Notes: generated by a model from the letters alone, not told the origin. A stretch of 64,000 nt of DNA from Glycomyces sp. NRRL B-16210 (GCF_000719515.1 NZ_JOGR01000011.1:124001-188000); one strand, 5' to 3'. Counted from the stretch's first letter, positions 24,530 to 33,767 are shown. Translations and numbers: made by a program.

Positions 24530-26104
24530 TCAGGCCTGTTTCCCGACAGCATCCACTTTGGTGTCCTCGTCTGCGGGCGTGCTCACCGGTCCTCTCAGGA
24601 CGATGAAGAGCACGAGCGCCGCCATGACGGCCACGCCGACCCACATGGCCTGCTGCCATCCGGCGATGAACGCCTCCCTTGCGGCGGTGAGGATTTGCTC
24701 GCCGTGCCCGTCCGCGTGCCGACTGGCGGCGGTGGCGTTCGCGATGCCCTCGCTCGCGGTCGCGGCGAGGTCGGCCGGCACCCCGTCGAGACGGTCGCCG
24801 ATGGCGTTCCTGTAACCGGCCACGAGCAGTCCGCCGAGCAGGGCGATGCCGAGGGCGGCGCCGAGCTCCCTGGTGAGGTCGTTGAGCGCGGAGGCCACGC
24901 CCTGCTGCTCCCGCGGCAGTGAGGAGGTGATCGCCTCGGTCGAGGGCGTCATCGCCAGTCCCGCCCCCAGCCCCATGGCGATGAGACCCGGCAGGACGCT
25001 GCGATAGCCGCCCGAGACCGAGACGAGCGAAGCCATCAGCGCGAGCCCGCCGCCGGCGACGACCAGTCCGGTGACCATCGCCGCCCGCACGCCGACCCGC
25101 GCGGCCAGGCGGGGGGCGAGGCCGGAGGCGAGCATCATCAGCAGCGCCATGGGCATCAGGCCGAGGGTGGCGAGCAGGCCGCTCCAACCGAGCACGACCT
25201 GGAAGAACGGGTACAGGACCAGCGAGACCCCGCCCTGCACGCCGAACAGGACCAGCAGCAGCGTGGTGCCGCTGGAGAGCCCGCGGGTGCGGAAGTGCCC
25301 GAGGTCCAGCAGCGGGAACGGCGCGCGCAGCTCCCGCACGATGAACGCGGCCGTCGCGATCACGGCGACCGCGAGCGTGAGGACGATGACGGGGTCGCCC
25401 CAGCCGAGCGCGGGCGCCTCGTGCAGCGCGTAGGTGAACCCGACGGCCGCGACGACCGAGGTCAGCGCGCCGACGGCGTCGAACCGGCCGGGCGCGGCCT
25501 CGCGGGAGTTCGGGACGGCGCGGACGCCGATCAGGACTGAGGCGAGCGTGAGGGCGATCGGCAGGGCGAACAGCCACCGCCAGGACGCCACGTCCACCAG
25601 CAGCGCGGACAGGTACATGCCGAGGATGCCCCCGCCGCCGGCGACCGCGGTCCACATGCCGATCGCCTTCGAGCGCTCCTCGCCGGGGAAGGACGAGGTG
25701 ATGACCGAGAGCGTGACGGGCATGATCATGGCCGCGCCGACCCCGCTGAGTAGGCGCGCGCCGAGCATCAGCTCCGCGGTCTGCGCTGCCGCGGCGGCGA
25801 GGTTGGCGACCCCGAACACCGCCAGACCGGCGATCAGGACGGGCTTGCGCCCCCAGCGGTCGCCCGCCGCGCCCAAGGGGAGCAGCAGGGCCGCGAGGGT
25901 GAGGGTGTAGGTGTTGATGATCCACAGCACCTGCCCCTGGGAGGCGTCGAAGGTCGCGGCCAACTGCGGTTGGGCGACGTTCAGCCCGGAGACGGACGCG
26001 ACGACGGCCATCAGCGCGACGCACACGGCCCACAGGATCGCCCGGCGGCGGCGCGGATCGGCGATCACGGATTCGTCCTCGGCGGAGACGGCGGTGGAAG
26101 ACAT
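24530..26104 (-). CDS. MFS drug exporter, DHA2 family (14 helices)
   Basis: A 524-residue transporter with about 14 hydrophobic helices. Visible signatures are LLPLGAAGDRWGRKPVL (motif A in loop 2-3), ARLLSGVGAAMIMPVTLSVI, and the motif C-like AVAGGGGILGMYLSALLV. Family members export antiseptics, antibiotics and dyes with the proton gradient. The ATG at 26104 is chosen, with an AGGA site upstream. It is divergent from an XRE-cupin regulator, with a TTGCC..GGCAA palindrome in the shared promoter. Confidence 0.92.
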   Translation of the reverse strand: MSSTAVSAEDESVIADPRRRRAILWAVCVALMAVVASVSGLNVAQPQLAATFDASQGQVLWIINTYTLTLAALLLPLGAAGDRWGRKPVLIAGLAVFGVANLAAAAAQTAELMLGARLLSGVGAAMIMPVTLSVITSSFPGEERSKAIGMWTAVAGGGGILGMYLSALLVDVASWRWLFALPIALTLASVLIGVRAVPNSREAAPGRFDAVGALTSVVAAVGFTYALHEAPALGWGDPVIVLTLAVAVIATAAFIVRELRAPFPLLDLGHFRTRGLSSGTTLLLVLFGVQGGVSLVLYPFFQVVLGWSGLLATLGLMPMALLMMLASGLAPRLAARVGVRAAMVTGLVVAGGGLALMASLVSVSGGYRSVLPGLIAMGLGAGLAMTPSTEAITSSLPREQQGVASALNDLTRELGAALGIALLGGLLVAGYRNAIGDRLDGVPADLAATASEGIANATAASRHADGHGEQILTAAREAFIAGWQQAMWVGVAVMAALVLFIVLRGPVSTPADEDTKVDAVGKQA

Positions 26105-26179
26105 GGCTCTGGGGTCCTTTCGTGGAGCTCGTGGGGCCTGCACCAGGATCACCGGAGCTCGTCAAAGTGGCAAACATTC

Positions 26180-26193
26180 TTGCCGAATGGCAA
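26180..26193. promoter_or_regulatory. Operator-like palindrome TTGCC-4-GGCAA
   Basis: TTGCCGAATGGCAA lies 11 bp upstream of the regulator GTG start and in the shared promoter with the exporter. A further GGCAA (26169-26173) gives an overlapping inverted repeat. An almost identical 14-mer, TTGCCATTTGGCAA, occurs at 27569-27582 upstream of the serine hydrolase. The two copies suggest a small regulon of the XRE-cupin protein. Confidence 0.65.
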
Positions 26194-26203
26194 TATCGGA
26201 GAT

Positions 26204-26791
26204 GTGAACACTGCGAACGAAGCGACTCTCGACGCCGTCGGCCCCCGGCTCAAGCACCTGCGGCTGCGGCGCGACATCACCTTGACCGACCTCGCCGCGG
26301 CGACCGGGATCTCCGCGAGCACCCTGTCCCGCCTGGAGGCCGGGCTGCGCCGGCCGACCCTGGAGCAGCTCCTGCCGCTGGCCCGCTACCACGGCGTCAC
26401 CATCGACTCCCTCGTCGACGCCCCGCGCACCGCCGACCCCCGCGTGGATCTGCGGCCCCTGTCCTGCGACGACGGGTCGATCATCATCCCGCTCACCCGC
26501 CGGCCGGGCGGCATCCAGGCGTACAAGTTCGTCATCCCCGCCGGACGCGACGACGCCCTCCCCGATCTGCGCTCGCACGAGGGGTACGACTGGGCCTACG
26601 TCCTCAACGGGACCCTGCGGCTGGTCCTCGGCGACCAGGACCTCCGGCTCCGCGCCGGCGAGGCGGCGGAGTTCGACACCCGCACGCCGCACTGGTTCGG
26701 GGCCACCGCCTCGGGGCCCGTCGAATACCTCAGTCTCGTAGGGCGGCGAGGCGAACGCGCCCACATCCGCGTCTCCACCGGCCCTCGGTGA
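26204..26791 (+). CDS. XRE-cupin transcriptional regulator
   Basis: A 195-residue regulator starting at GTG 26204. The HTH_3 domain covers residues about 12-65: LKHLRLRRDITLTDLAAATG, then ISASTLSRLEAGLRRPTL. A cupin sensor domain covers about 110-190, with HEGYDWAYVLNGTLRLVLGD and RAGEAAEFDTRTPHWFGA. Such proteins sense small ligands or metals with the cupin and repress nearby transport or catabolic genes. The start is very close to a CAATAT -10-like box, so the message may be leaderless. It is divergent from the exporter. Confidence 0.9.
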   Translation: MNTANEATLDAVGPRLKHLRLRRDITLTDLAAATGISASTLSRLEAGLRRPTLEQLLPLARYHGVTIDSLVDAPRTADPRVDLRPLSCDDGSIIIPLTRRPGGIQAYKFVIPAGRDDALPDLRSHEGYDWAYVLNGTLRLVLGDQDLRLRAGEAAEFDTRTPHWFGATASGPVEYLSLVGRRGERAHIRVSTGPR

Positions 26792-26919
26792 CGACGAAGT
26801 CCGAAGCGGCATAGGGTCGCGGCGGTGCCGAACGATCGGAGAGGGCCCAGGGGCAGAGGCGATATGCTGAACGCTCATGTCCAGGTAAGGCCCGCGACGC
26901 GGTTCGCGAAGGGGAGAGC

Positions 26920-27312
26920 ATGCGCATCGGAGAACTGGCGAAACGGACCGGCGTCACCGTCCGCGCCCTGCGCTACTACGAGGAGCAGGGACTGCTCGCC
27001 CCCACGCGCAGCGCGAGCGGTCAACGGCACTATCCCGAGGACGCGGTCAGGCGGATCGAGAAGCTGCAACTGTGCTACGGGGCGGGCATGTCCAGCCGCA
27101 CCATCTTCGAGCTCATGCCGTGCCTCGACTCGCCCAGCCCGGAGCGGGCGCAGGACGCGGTGCGGCGCTTGGAATCCGAGTACACCCGCATCCTCGGGTC
27201 CATTAAGGACTTGGACATCATCCGGCAGCGGTTCGAGGACGTGCTGGCGACCACCCGTGGCCACGCCGGGGAAGGCCCGCTGCCGGTGGAGGACTCCCGG
27301 CAATCGGGATGA
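26920..27312 (+). CDS. MerR family regulator
   Basis: A 130-residue regulator beginning MRIGELAKRTGVTVRALRYY, the standard MerR winged-helix start, then EEQGLLAPTRSASGQRHYPE. A coiled-coil dimer helix follows (residues about 80-115). The single downstream cysteine pattern of metal sensors is absent, though Cys occurs at LQLCYGAG and MPCLDS. It is more like small-molecule or stress sensors of the family. Its target may be its own operon or the following serine hydrolase region. Confidence 0.9.
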   Translation: MRIGELAKRTGVTVRALRYYEEQGLLAPTRSASGQRHYPEDAVRRIEKLQLCYGAGMSSRTIFELMPCLDSPSPERAQDAVRRLESEYTRILGSIKDLDIIRQRFEDVLATTRGHAGEGPLPVEDSRQSG

Positions 27313-27683
27313 ACTGACTCCCCGAACGCCACTGGTGCCGCGTGCCGAGGGCGAATTTTGGGCCGCTTCGCATCGGCGCGGGCCCGCCCAGATCCCGCTC
27401 GACATCACACCGGCCCGACGGTGACGGTGCGTCATTCACCAAGGGCCCCTTGTGCATCACGCGCGTGAACCGTGCCACATCGCTTGCCCCTCACGCTGAC
27501 GTGAGGTTTTAACGTAGGGCTGCCGATCAGGTTCCGGAACCACTTCCGACCGCTCGCGGCCGTCCGGTTTGCCATTTGGCAAGGATATTTGCTCCTGCCG
27601 TGAGGTCGGGTCGATCGTGGTCCGGGCGGCCCGAGCGGCCCCTGGCGGCGCAGACCCGCCCCGCCGAAGACAGGAGGACTCAG
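27313..27683. promoter_or_regulatory. 371-bp intergenic region with XRE-type operator copy
   Basis: No convincing gene lies here; the short frames are out of step with neighbouring coding style. It includes a less GC-rich stretch (CTGACGTGAGGTTTTAACGT, 27498-27517) and the 14-bp palindrome TTGCCATTTGGCAA at 27569-27582. The latter matches the site at 26180 beside the XRE-cupin gene. AGGAGG at 27672-27677 is the ribosome site of the serine hydrolase. The promoter of the hydrolase-to-oxidoreductase genes is probably here. Confidence 0.55.
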
Positions 27684-28865
27684 ATGATCGACGCGCTCAC
27701 GTCAGCGGCCGATGCGGTGATCCACCGGACCGTCGCCTCCGCACCGGGCGTGCCGGGCGTCGTCGCGGGCATCACCGACAAGGACCGGACGGTGTACCTG
27801 CGCGCGGCGGGAGTCCGCCGCAGCGGCGGACCGGAGCCGCTCGGCGTCGAATCGCCGGTCGCGATGATGTCCACGACGAAGGCGGTCACGGCGACCGCCG
27901 CGCTCCAACTGGTGGAACGCGGCCGCCTCGACCTCGACGCCCCGGCCCGGAGATACGCCTCGGACATCGGTGTGCTGCAAGTGCTCACCGGCTTCGACGA
28001 GGACGGCGAGCCGGTGCTCCGCCCGCCCGCCGCCGACATCACCACGCGCCAACTGCTCACGCACACGGCCGGACTGGGCTACGAGTTCTTCAACGCCGAC
28101 TACGCCCGTCTCGTCTACGAGCAGCGCCAGCCCTCCATCAACAGCTGCACTCGCGCGGCCCTGCGCACGCCGCTGTCGTTCGACCCCGGAACCCGATGGG
28201 AGTACGGGTCCAATGTCGACTGGGTCGGCCAGGTCATCGAAGGCGTCACCGGAGAGCGCCTCGGCGAGGTGCTCTCCCGCGAGGTCTTCCAGCCCTTGGG
28301 CATCACCACGATGTCGTTCACTCTGGACGAGGCGCGCCAGCGAAAACTCGCCGACATGCATCTGCGCACCCCCGACGGCGGCATCGCGCCGCTGGACACC
28401 GGACCGCCGCCCCCGCCCGAGATCGACGCCGGAGGGCACGGACTCTACGGCACCGTGGGCGACTACCTCGCCTTCATCCGCATGTGGCTCAACGACGGCA
28501 TGGGCGACCGCGGCCGCGTGCTGCGACCGGAGACGGTGCGCGAGGCGGTTCGCCCGCACCTGCCTGACGGCGTGAAGGTCACCGCGCTCCGCAGCGCGAT
28601 CCCCTGGGTCTCCAACGACGTCGAGTTCTTCCCCGGCATCGGCAAGTCCTGGTCACTGGCGTTCATGGTCAACGAGGAGACCGCGCCCACCGGACGATCC
28701 GCGGGCGCCCAGGGCTGGGCGGGACTGGCGAACCTCTACTACTGGATCGACCGGGAGCAGGGCATCGGCGGCTACTGGGCCACCCAACTGCTGCCGTTCA
28801 TGGACGCCGCGTCCTACGGCGGCTACCTCGAATTCGAACGAGTCGCCTACGACCACATGACCTGA
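27684..28865 (+). CDS. Serine hydrolase, class C beta-lactamase/esterase fold
   Basis: A 393-residue protein of the beta-lactamase/EstB/D-aminopeptidase superfamily. The S-x-x-K nucleophile is Ser63 in MMSTTKAVTATAALQ, the Tyr motif is Tyr174 in WEYGSNVDW, and the third motif is AGGHGLYGTVGDYLAF. There is no signal peptide from the ATG at 27684, so it is likely a cytosolic esterase and not a secreted beta-lactamase. It starts a run of four same-strand genes and has an XRE-type operator 102 bp upstream. Confidence 0.9.
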   Translation: MIDALTSAADAVIHRTVASAPGVPGVVAGITDKDRTVYLRAAGVRRSGGPEPLGVESPVAMMSTTKAVTATAALQLVERGRLDLDAPARRYASDIGVLQVLTGFDEDGEPVLRPPAADITTRQLLTHTAGLGYEFFNADYARLVYEQRQPSINSCTRAALRTPLSFDPGTRWEYGSNVDWVGQVIEGVTGERLGEVLSREVFQPLGITTMSFTLDEARQRKLADMHLRTPDGGIAPLDTGPPPPPEIDAGGHGLYGTVGDYLAFIRMWLNDGMGDRGRVLRPETVREAVRPHLPDGVKVTALRSAIPWVSNDVEFFPGIGKSWSLAFMVNEETAPTGRSAGAQGWAGLANLYYWIDREQGIGGYWATQLLPFMDAASYGGYLEFERVAYDHMT

Positions 28866-28923
28866 ACACCCTGAGTCCACTTCAGGGCAATCGGATCGAC
28901 GCACACCCAAGGAAGGAACACCC

Positions 28924-29334
28924 ATGATCTACCACTGCATCCGCTTCACCATCCGACCCGAGGTCCCCGAGGAGGTCGTGAACGCGGTCGTCGCGGGCAT
29001 GACCGGGCAGGTCGACGCGAACGACACCGGCCTGTTCGGCCGCGACTTCGGCGGCGACTACGAGTACGGCGCCGTCAACGCGGTGAAGGACCTGGACGAG
29101 TACGAGGCGATGATGAACGCCCCGGAGCACCTCGAGATCGACCGGGCCGGGCTCCCGCTCATCGCCAGGTTCGCCTCGTTCGACATCTCCGACGACCCGG
29201 ACCCGGAACTGGCGGCGAAGATCGCCGCGATCCACCAGCGCCGCTTCGACGCCCACCCCGACCTCGTCGAGCTCATCGACGGCCTCGACGAGTACCTCGG
29301 CAGTGCCGCCCCCGGCAGGCACGCGAAGCCCTGA
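28924..29334 (+). CDS. Dimeric alpha/beta-barrel (Dabb-like) protein
   Basis: A 136-residue protein beginning MIYHCIRFTIRPEVPEEVVN, with the layout of stress-responsive A/B-barrel (Dabb) domains: beta-alpha-beta with FGRDFGGDYEYGAVNAVKDL and DEYEAMMNAPEHLEID. The C-terminal 40 residues are helical. Some family members act as small cyclases or cofactor-free oxygenases; here no catalytic residue can be assigned. It is 58 bp downstream of the serine hydrolase and 58 bp upstream of the GMC oxidoreductase, in one probable operon. Confidence 0.8.
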   Translation: MIYHCIRFTIRPEVPEEVVNAVVAGMTGQVDANDTGLFGRDFGGDYEYGAVNAVKDLDEYEAMMNAPEHLEIDRAGLPLIARFASFDISDDPDPELAAKIAAIHQRRFDAHPDLVELIDGLDEYLGSAAPGRHAKP

Positions 29335-29392
29335 CCGACCGCGGGGGTGCCCGCCGCCGCGGACACCCCCAGGCCCCCTTAAGGAAACGTCC

Positions 29393-31546
29393 ATGACGGA
29401 TCAATTCGACGCCGACGCGGTCATCGTCGGCAGCGGGTTCGGCGGCGCGGTCGCCGCGGCCCGCCTCGCCCAAGCGGGCTTCTCGGTCATCGTCCTCGAA
29501 CGCGGCCGACGCTGGAACCCCGGCGAGTTCCCCCGGCGGCCGCGCCTCGACGACGGCTGGCTCTGGGAGGTCGACCGCGGCCTGTTCGACATCCGCTGGC
29601 TCGACACCATGGGCAGCGTCCAGGCGGCCGGCTGGGGAGGCGGGTCGCTGGCGTACGCGAACGTCTTCGCCCGCCCTTTCGAAGGGGCGCAGGACGAGCG
29701 CTGGCCCGCGCACCTGCGGCGCGGGCGGCTCGACCCGTACTACGACCTGGCCGCGCACATGATGGGCGTCGCCCCGGTGGGCGAGGACCCGCGCGACGGG
29801 AGGCCGCCGCCGCGCACCGAGCTCATGGAGCGGCTCCTGGCGGGCACGGACAAGTCCGAGGCGACCGTGCGGCCGAACCTGGCGGTGACCTTCGGCGACC
29901 CGGACACGTGGCGCACGAACCTCCACGGGGCCGAGCGCCGCGGGTGCGCCTTCGTCGGCGAATGCGTCATCGGCTGCAACCACGGCGCCAAGAACACCCT
30001 CGACCACACCTATCTCGCCGCCGCCGAGCGCGCCGGGGCCGAGGCGGTCACCGACGCGCAGGTCGACCGCGTCGAACCCTGGGGGAGCGGCTACCGCGTG
30101 TCCGCCTCGACCCCTTCCGATCCCGAAGCCGCGCATCGCACCTGGACCGCGCCGCGGGTGGTCCTCGCCGCCGGGGCGGTCGCCACCAACGAACTGCTGC
30201 TGCGGTCCCGCGATCTCCACCGGACCCTCCCCGGCCTCTCGGATGCGCTCGGCCGCGGTTTCTCGGGCAACGGCGACTTCCTCACCTTCGCCGAGCTCCG
30301 CGGCGAGCGCGAGGACATGACGACCGGCCCGACCATCACCACCAGCACCGTCCTGGACGTGCCCGAAGGCGGGCGGCCGGTGTGGTACCAGGTGCAGGAC
30401 GGCGCGTTCCCGCCGCCGCTGCACGCCCTGCTCGACGCGCTGCTGCCGGCGCGGCGCGTCCGCGGATGGTGGCGGCGGCGCGTGCGCAGGACCAGGCCGC
30501 GCCAGCGGTTCACGGTGCTCGCGATGGGCTACGACTCTGGGCAGGGGCGGCTGCGCCTGGACGGCAAGGGCCGCGCGACCCTCGCGTGGCGCAACCGGTG
30601 GCAGCGCCGGCTCTACCGGTCGCAGGTGCGCGTGGGGCCCGCGGTCGCGAAGCTCCTGGACGCGCGCCTGTACAACCCCTTCACCTGGTCGGTCATGCGC
30701 CGCACCGTGACCGTCCACGCGCTGGGCGGCGTGCGCCCCGGGCCCGACGCCGCCGCAGCGGTGGTCGACGAGGCCGGGGAGGTGCACGGCTACCCCGGTC
30801 TGTACATCATGGACGGCTCGGTCCTCCCGGCCGCGACCGGCGTCAACCCCTCCGCCACCATCCTCGCCACCGCCGAGCAGGCGATCGAGACCGTCATCCG
30901 CCGCTCCGGGCGGCCCGGTTGGCGCGCACCGGAATGGGACTCGGTGACCGCCGCCGAGGTGCCCGAGGACGCCGCGTCCCGGTCGCAGTCCCGGCTGCGC
31001 ATCGCCACCGAAGGGGACGGCGTGGTGTTCCGGGAGCGGATGGCCACGCGCCGCCGCGCACCCGTGAGCGTCGTGCTGAAACTGGAGGCGACGATTCCGG
31101 GCATGGACCCGTTCCTCGCCGACGAGGCGCACACCGTGCTCATGCGCGGCCGGATCGACGTCGAAGGACTCGCCACGCGCGCCGAGGTCTCGGGGACGCT
31201 CTCCCTGTTCCCCAGGGGCCGTTCGGAGGCGATGTCGTACGCGCTGGGCTTCGAGGACGACGAAGGCAGGTCGTGGCGGCTCACCGGCGCCAAGACCGTG
31301 CGGTCCCGCAACCCGGTCGCACTGCTGACGGGGTTGACGAACCTCCGCTCCGAGATCACGCCGGTGGACGCCGGAACCGTTGAGCGCCAACGGTTCACGG
31401 TCGTCATCGGCGCGATCGACCTGCTGCGGCTGGGCATGTCGATCTCGGGCCAGGGATTCACCTTCGCCCGCCGAACGCGCGCGGCCGCACGGTTCGCGGC
31501 CTTCTTCGCGGACGCCGCGCTGCGGCGACCGGCCGCGCGCCGCTGA
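29393..31546 (+). CDS. GMC oxidoreductase, cholesterol-oxidase-like, with C-terminal extension
   Basis: A 717-residue flavoprotein. The FAD motif AVIVGSGFGGAVAAARLAQA opens the GMC domain, QAAGWGGGSLAYANVFARP is typical of cholesterol oxidase relatives, and GLYIMDGSVLPAATGVNPSA TILATAEQ (read as two adjoining parts) closes it near residue 500. The last about 190 residues form an extra beta-rich domain not needed for GMC catalysis (VFRERMATRRRAPVSVVLKL onward). No signal peptide is visible. The likely role is oxidation of a steroid or similar alcohol. It is in an operon with the Dabb protein. Confidence 0.88.
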   Translation: MTDQFDADAVIVGSGFGGAVAAARLAQAGFSVIVLERGRRWNPGEFPRRPRLDDGWLWEVDRGLFDIRWLDTMGSVQAAGWGGGSLAYANVFARPFEGAQDERWPAHLRRGRLDPYYDLAAHMMGVAPVGEDPRDGRPPPRTELMERLLAGTDKSEATVRPNLAVTFGDPDTWRTNLHGAERRGCAFVGECVIGCNHGAKNTLDHTYLAAAERAGAEAVTDAQVDRVEPWGSGYRVSASTPSDPEAAHRTWTAPRVVLAAGAVATNELLLRSRDLHRTLPGLSDALGRGFSGNGDFLTFAELRGEREDMTTGPTITTSTVLDVPEGGRPVWYQVQDGAFPPPLHALLDALLPARRVRGWWRRRVRRTRPRQRFTVLAMGYDSGQGRLRLDGKGRATLAWRNRWQRRLYRSQVRVGPAVAKLLDARLYNPFTWSVMRRTVTVHALGGVRPGPDAAAAVVDEAGEVHGYPGLYIMDGSVLPAATGVNPSATILATAEQAIETVIRRSGRPGWRAPEWDSVTAAEVPEDAASRSQSRLRIATEGDGVVFRERMATRRRAPVSVVLKLEATIPGMDPFLADEAHTVLMRGRIDVEGLATRAEVSGTLSLFPRGRSEAMSYALGFEDDEGRSWRLTGAKTVRSRNPVALLTGLTNLRSEITPVDAGTVERQRFTVVIGAIDLLRLGMSISGQGFTFARRTRAAARFAAFFADAALRRPAARR

Positions 31547-31634
31547 CCTCGCACCAACCGAATCTCGTTGGGCGCGTGAGCGTCCGCGAGGCTGACGACT
31601 CGGCCTCGGAACCGCTACGACCGGAGAGACCACC

Positions 31635-32228
31635 ATGACCGAGACCATCGTCATCGCCGAAGCGACGGCGAGCGAACCCGGCCGCCTCGACAGCCGGTTC
31701 TCCTACGCGGCCTTCGCCTTCGCGTTCGTGTTCGGGCACGGCGCCTTCGCGGTGTCGAAAGGCCCCGACCCGCTGCTGGACCTGCCGCCGTGGCTTCCGT
31801 TCGTGCTCCTCGGGATCGGGGTCGTGCCCGGCGTGGCCCTCGCGTTCATCGCCGGGAACCGGGCCCAGCGCGGGGCCGGACCGGACCGGATCAAGGCCGA
31901 GAAGCTCCTGGGCACCGCCTGGGCCACCGGCTTCGTCGCTCTCGCCTTGGGCGTCACCGGATTGACGACGACCTTCGACGTCCCCGAGGCGGGGGACGTG
32001 CTGTGGCCCGTCGGCGCTGTGTTCGTCGTCGGCATGATCAACATCGCCGAGGGCGCCGTCCGCCGCAACACCCTGCACTACAACCTCGGCAGCTGGCTCA
32101 CCCTGGTTTCCGCGGCGGCGCTCTTCCTCGACACGCCGGGACCGTTCTGGGTCCTCGCCCTCGCCGGAGGCGGCGCCTACCTCCTGGCGGCCCTCCTCGA
32201 ACCCCGCCGCCTCGCGGCCCTCGACTGA
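31635..32228 (+). CDS. Six-helix membrane protein of unknown function
   Basis: A 197-residue integral membrane protein. Hydrophobic segments include YAAFAFAFVFGHGAFAV, WLPFVLLGIGVVPGVALAFI, TAWATGFVALALGVTGL, VGAVFVVGMINIAEGAV, LGSWLTLVSAAALFLDT and VLALAGGGAYLLAALLEP. I recognise no named family. It follows the GMC oxidoreductase by 88 bp on the same strand and may be its membrane partner; this is inference. The ATG at 31635 follows GGAGAG. Confidence 0.75.
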   Translation: MTETIVIAEATASEPGRLDSRFSYAAFAFAFVFGHGAFAVSKGPDPLLDLPPWLPFVLLGIGVVPGVALAFIAGNRAQRGAGPDRIKAEKLLGTAWATGFVALALGVTGLTTTFDVPEAGDVLWPVGAVFVVGMINIAEGAVRRNTLHYNLGSWLTLVSAAALFLDTPGPFWVLALAGGGAYLLAALLEPRRLAALD

Positions 32229-32278
32229 ATCTCCGTCCGCGGCTTCTCGCAGACGTGTTGCGCGCCTTGACGGTCGCG

Positions 32279-32836
32279 TCAGCTAGGCCAGGAGTCGGGG
32301 TATCGGGCGGCGACCTTGCGGTGCCGGCGGCGCAGGTCGCGGCGCTCGGCGGCGGTGAGGTGGTCCTCCATCACGACGCCGCCCAGGTGGTCGGTCTCGT
32401 GCTGGAGGCAGCGGGCGAGGACGCCGGTCCCGGCGACCTTGACCGGTTGCCCGAACTGGTCCTGCCCGTGGCAGATCGCGAAGTCCGGCCGCGGAACCGG
32501 GAGGTACGCGCCGGGCAGCGACAGGCAGCCTTCCAGATCGGTGTCGTCCAGCGGCTCGGCGGCCAGTTCGATGCGGGGATTGCAGACCAGGCCCCGGCGG
32601 CGCCTGCCGTAGGCGTCGGGGCAGTCGTAGACGAACACGGCCAGGTCGACACCGATCTGCGGGGCCGCCAGGCCCGCGCCGTCGGCCGCGGCATTGGTCG
32701 CGAACATGTCGCACAGCAGGTTCCACAGGTCGGGGCCGAACTCGTCGACCGGTCGGCAGGGCCGGTGCAGCACCGGCTCGCCCCACCGTGTGATCGGCCT
32801 CGGCGACCCCAGCGTCATCAGCGCTTCCAACGGCAT
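32279..32836 (-). CDS. def: Peptide deformylase
   Basis: A 185-residue metalloenzyme that removes formyl from N-terminal Met of new proteins. All three motifs are present: GAGLAAPQIGVDLAV, EGCLSLPG with metal ligand Cys104, and QHETDHLGG with ligands His146 and His150 and catalytic Glu147. Motif 3 has Thr for the usual Tyr/Phe. No fmt or fmu neighbour is visible, so this is probably an accessory copy. It is convergent with the membrane protein and followed on its own upstream side by the methyltransferase gene. Confidence 0.93.
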   Translation of the reverse strand: MPLEALMTLGSPRPITRWGEPVLHRPCRPVDEFGPDLWNLLCDMFATNAAADGAGLAAPQIGVDLAVFVYDCPDAYGRRRRGLVCNPRIELAAEPLDDTDLEGCLSLPGAYLPVPRPDFAICHGQDQFGQPVKVAGTGVLARCLQHETDHLGGVVMEDHLTAAERRDLRRRHRKVAARYPDSWPS

Positions 32837-32882
32837 CGGCGTCCGCTCCTCTCAGTCCGAGAGCCCATCGTATGCGGTCGCC

Positions 32883-33659
32883 TCAGGGGCGGGCGGTGAT
32901 GAGGATGAGGGAGCCCTCGAAGCGCGAGGCGGTGCGCAGACGGCCGTGGCGCCGGTCCCAGGTGCCGTCTTCGAGGTCGGTGCGCAGGTGCTCGACCGCG
33001 CAAGCGGCGGTCTCCTCGGAGACGAAGCTCCACGCGGAGTTGGCTTTGCGGGCGCCGGGGTCGAGGAACGTCTCGGGCCTGCCGTAGTAGGCCTCGCCGA
33101 ACCCGTCGACGCAGCCGAAGGGAATCGGCAGGGACGCCGTCTCGACGGTGCCGCCGAGCGCGGCGGCGATGCGGTCGACGCCGGGGTAGCGGCGAGCCTC
33201 GGTGGCGAGCACTTCGGGAGCGTAGTCGTTCAGCCAGAACCGCTCGACCAGGTCGGGGTCGCAGGTCATGATCACGACCGGGCCGGTCGCGACGCGTCGC
33301 ATCTCGGCCAGGCCCGCTTCGAGATCGCTCCACTGGTGGACCGAGAAGGTGCTCATCGCCGCGTCGAAGGCGTTGTCGCCGAACGGGAGCGACTCGGCGG
33401 TCGCGTCGATCGCGGCGGCGAGGCGGGACGGCCGCTGCGCGCGCATGGAGGCCGAGGGCTCGACCGGAGTGACCTGGCGGTCGACGGGCTCGTACGAGCC
33501 CGCACCGGCCCCGACGTTGACGACGCTCCGCGCCGGCCCCAGGGCGGCGAGGATCGCCTTCTCGAAGGCCGGTTCAGGGAGCCGGTAGGTGCGGTATCCC
33601 TGGCCGATGCGGCCGTAGTCGGCGTCCCCGGCCGACCCGTCCGGTGCGTGTGATCCCAT
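32883..33659 (-). CDS. SAM-dependent methyltransferase (class I)
   Basis: A 258-residue protein with a Rossmann methyltransferase domain. Motif I is SVVNVGAGAGSYEP, followed by VTPVEPSASM (motif II), DATAESLPFGDNAFDAAMST and a Trp-rich FSVHQWSDL. This is the UbiE/COQ5-like Methyltransf_11 pattern. The C-terminal half would cover the substrate; it includes a rare GEAYYGRPETFLDP. The substrate is unknown. It begins at ATG 33659 and is divergent from the isochorismatase-fold gene across 108 bp. Confidence 0.88.
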   Translation of the reverse strand: MGSHAPDGSAGDADYGRIGQGYRTYRLPEPAFEKAILAALGPARSVVNVGAGAGSYEPVDRQVTPVEPSASMRAQRPSRLAAAIDATAESLPFGDNAFDAAMSTFSVHQWSDLEAGLAEMRRVATGPVVIMTCDPDLVERFWLNDYAPEVLATEARRYPGVDRIAAALGGTVETASLPIPFGCVDGFGEAYYGRPETFLDPGARKANSAWSFVSEETAACAVEHLRTDLEDGTWDRRHGRLRTASRFEGSLILITARP

Positions 33660-33767
33660 GCCTCTCACCCTATCCCCGCATCCCAGCCCCCGGAAAACCG
33701 TGCTCGCGACACCCGGCCGGGAGTTAAGTTCGGGTCCTGCCAACCCACTTGCGAAAGGCACGGGCCC

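Noticed and set aside
26920..27312. MerR as regulator of the GGAGTGCACTCC site at 18637
   Set aside because: The site has a MerR-like look, but it is 8 kb away and the local TetR explains it as well. No second copy of the site was seen near the MerR gene.
27684..28865. Antibiotic beta-lactamase
   Set aside because: The fold fits, but there is no signal peptide and the Tyr motif is not that of class C enzymes. A cytosolic esterase is more likely.
29273..31654. 793-residue minus-strand frame opposite the GMC oxidoreductase
   Set aside because: Composition is Gly/Arg/Ala/Val-rich antisense type, and the plus strand has a complete FAD enzyme.
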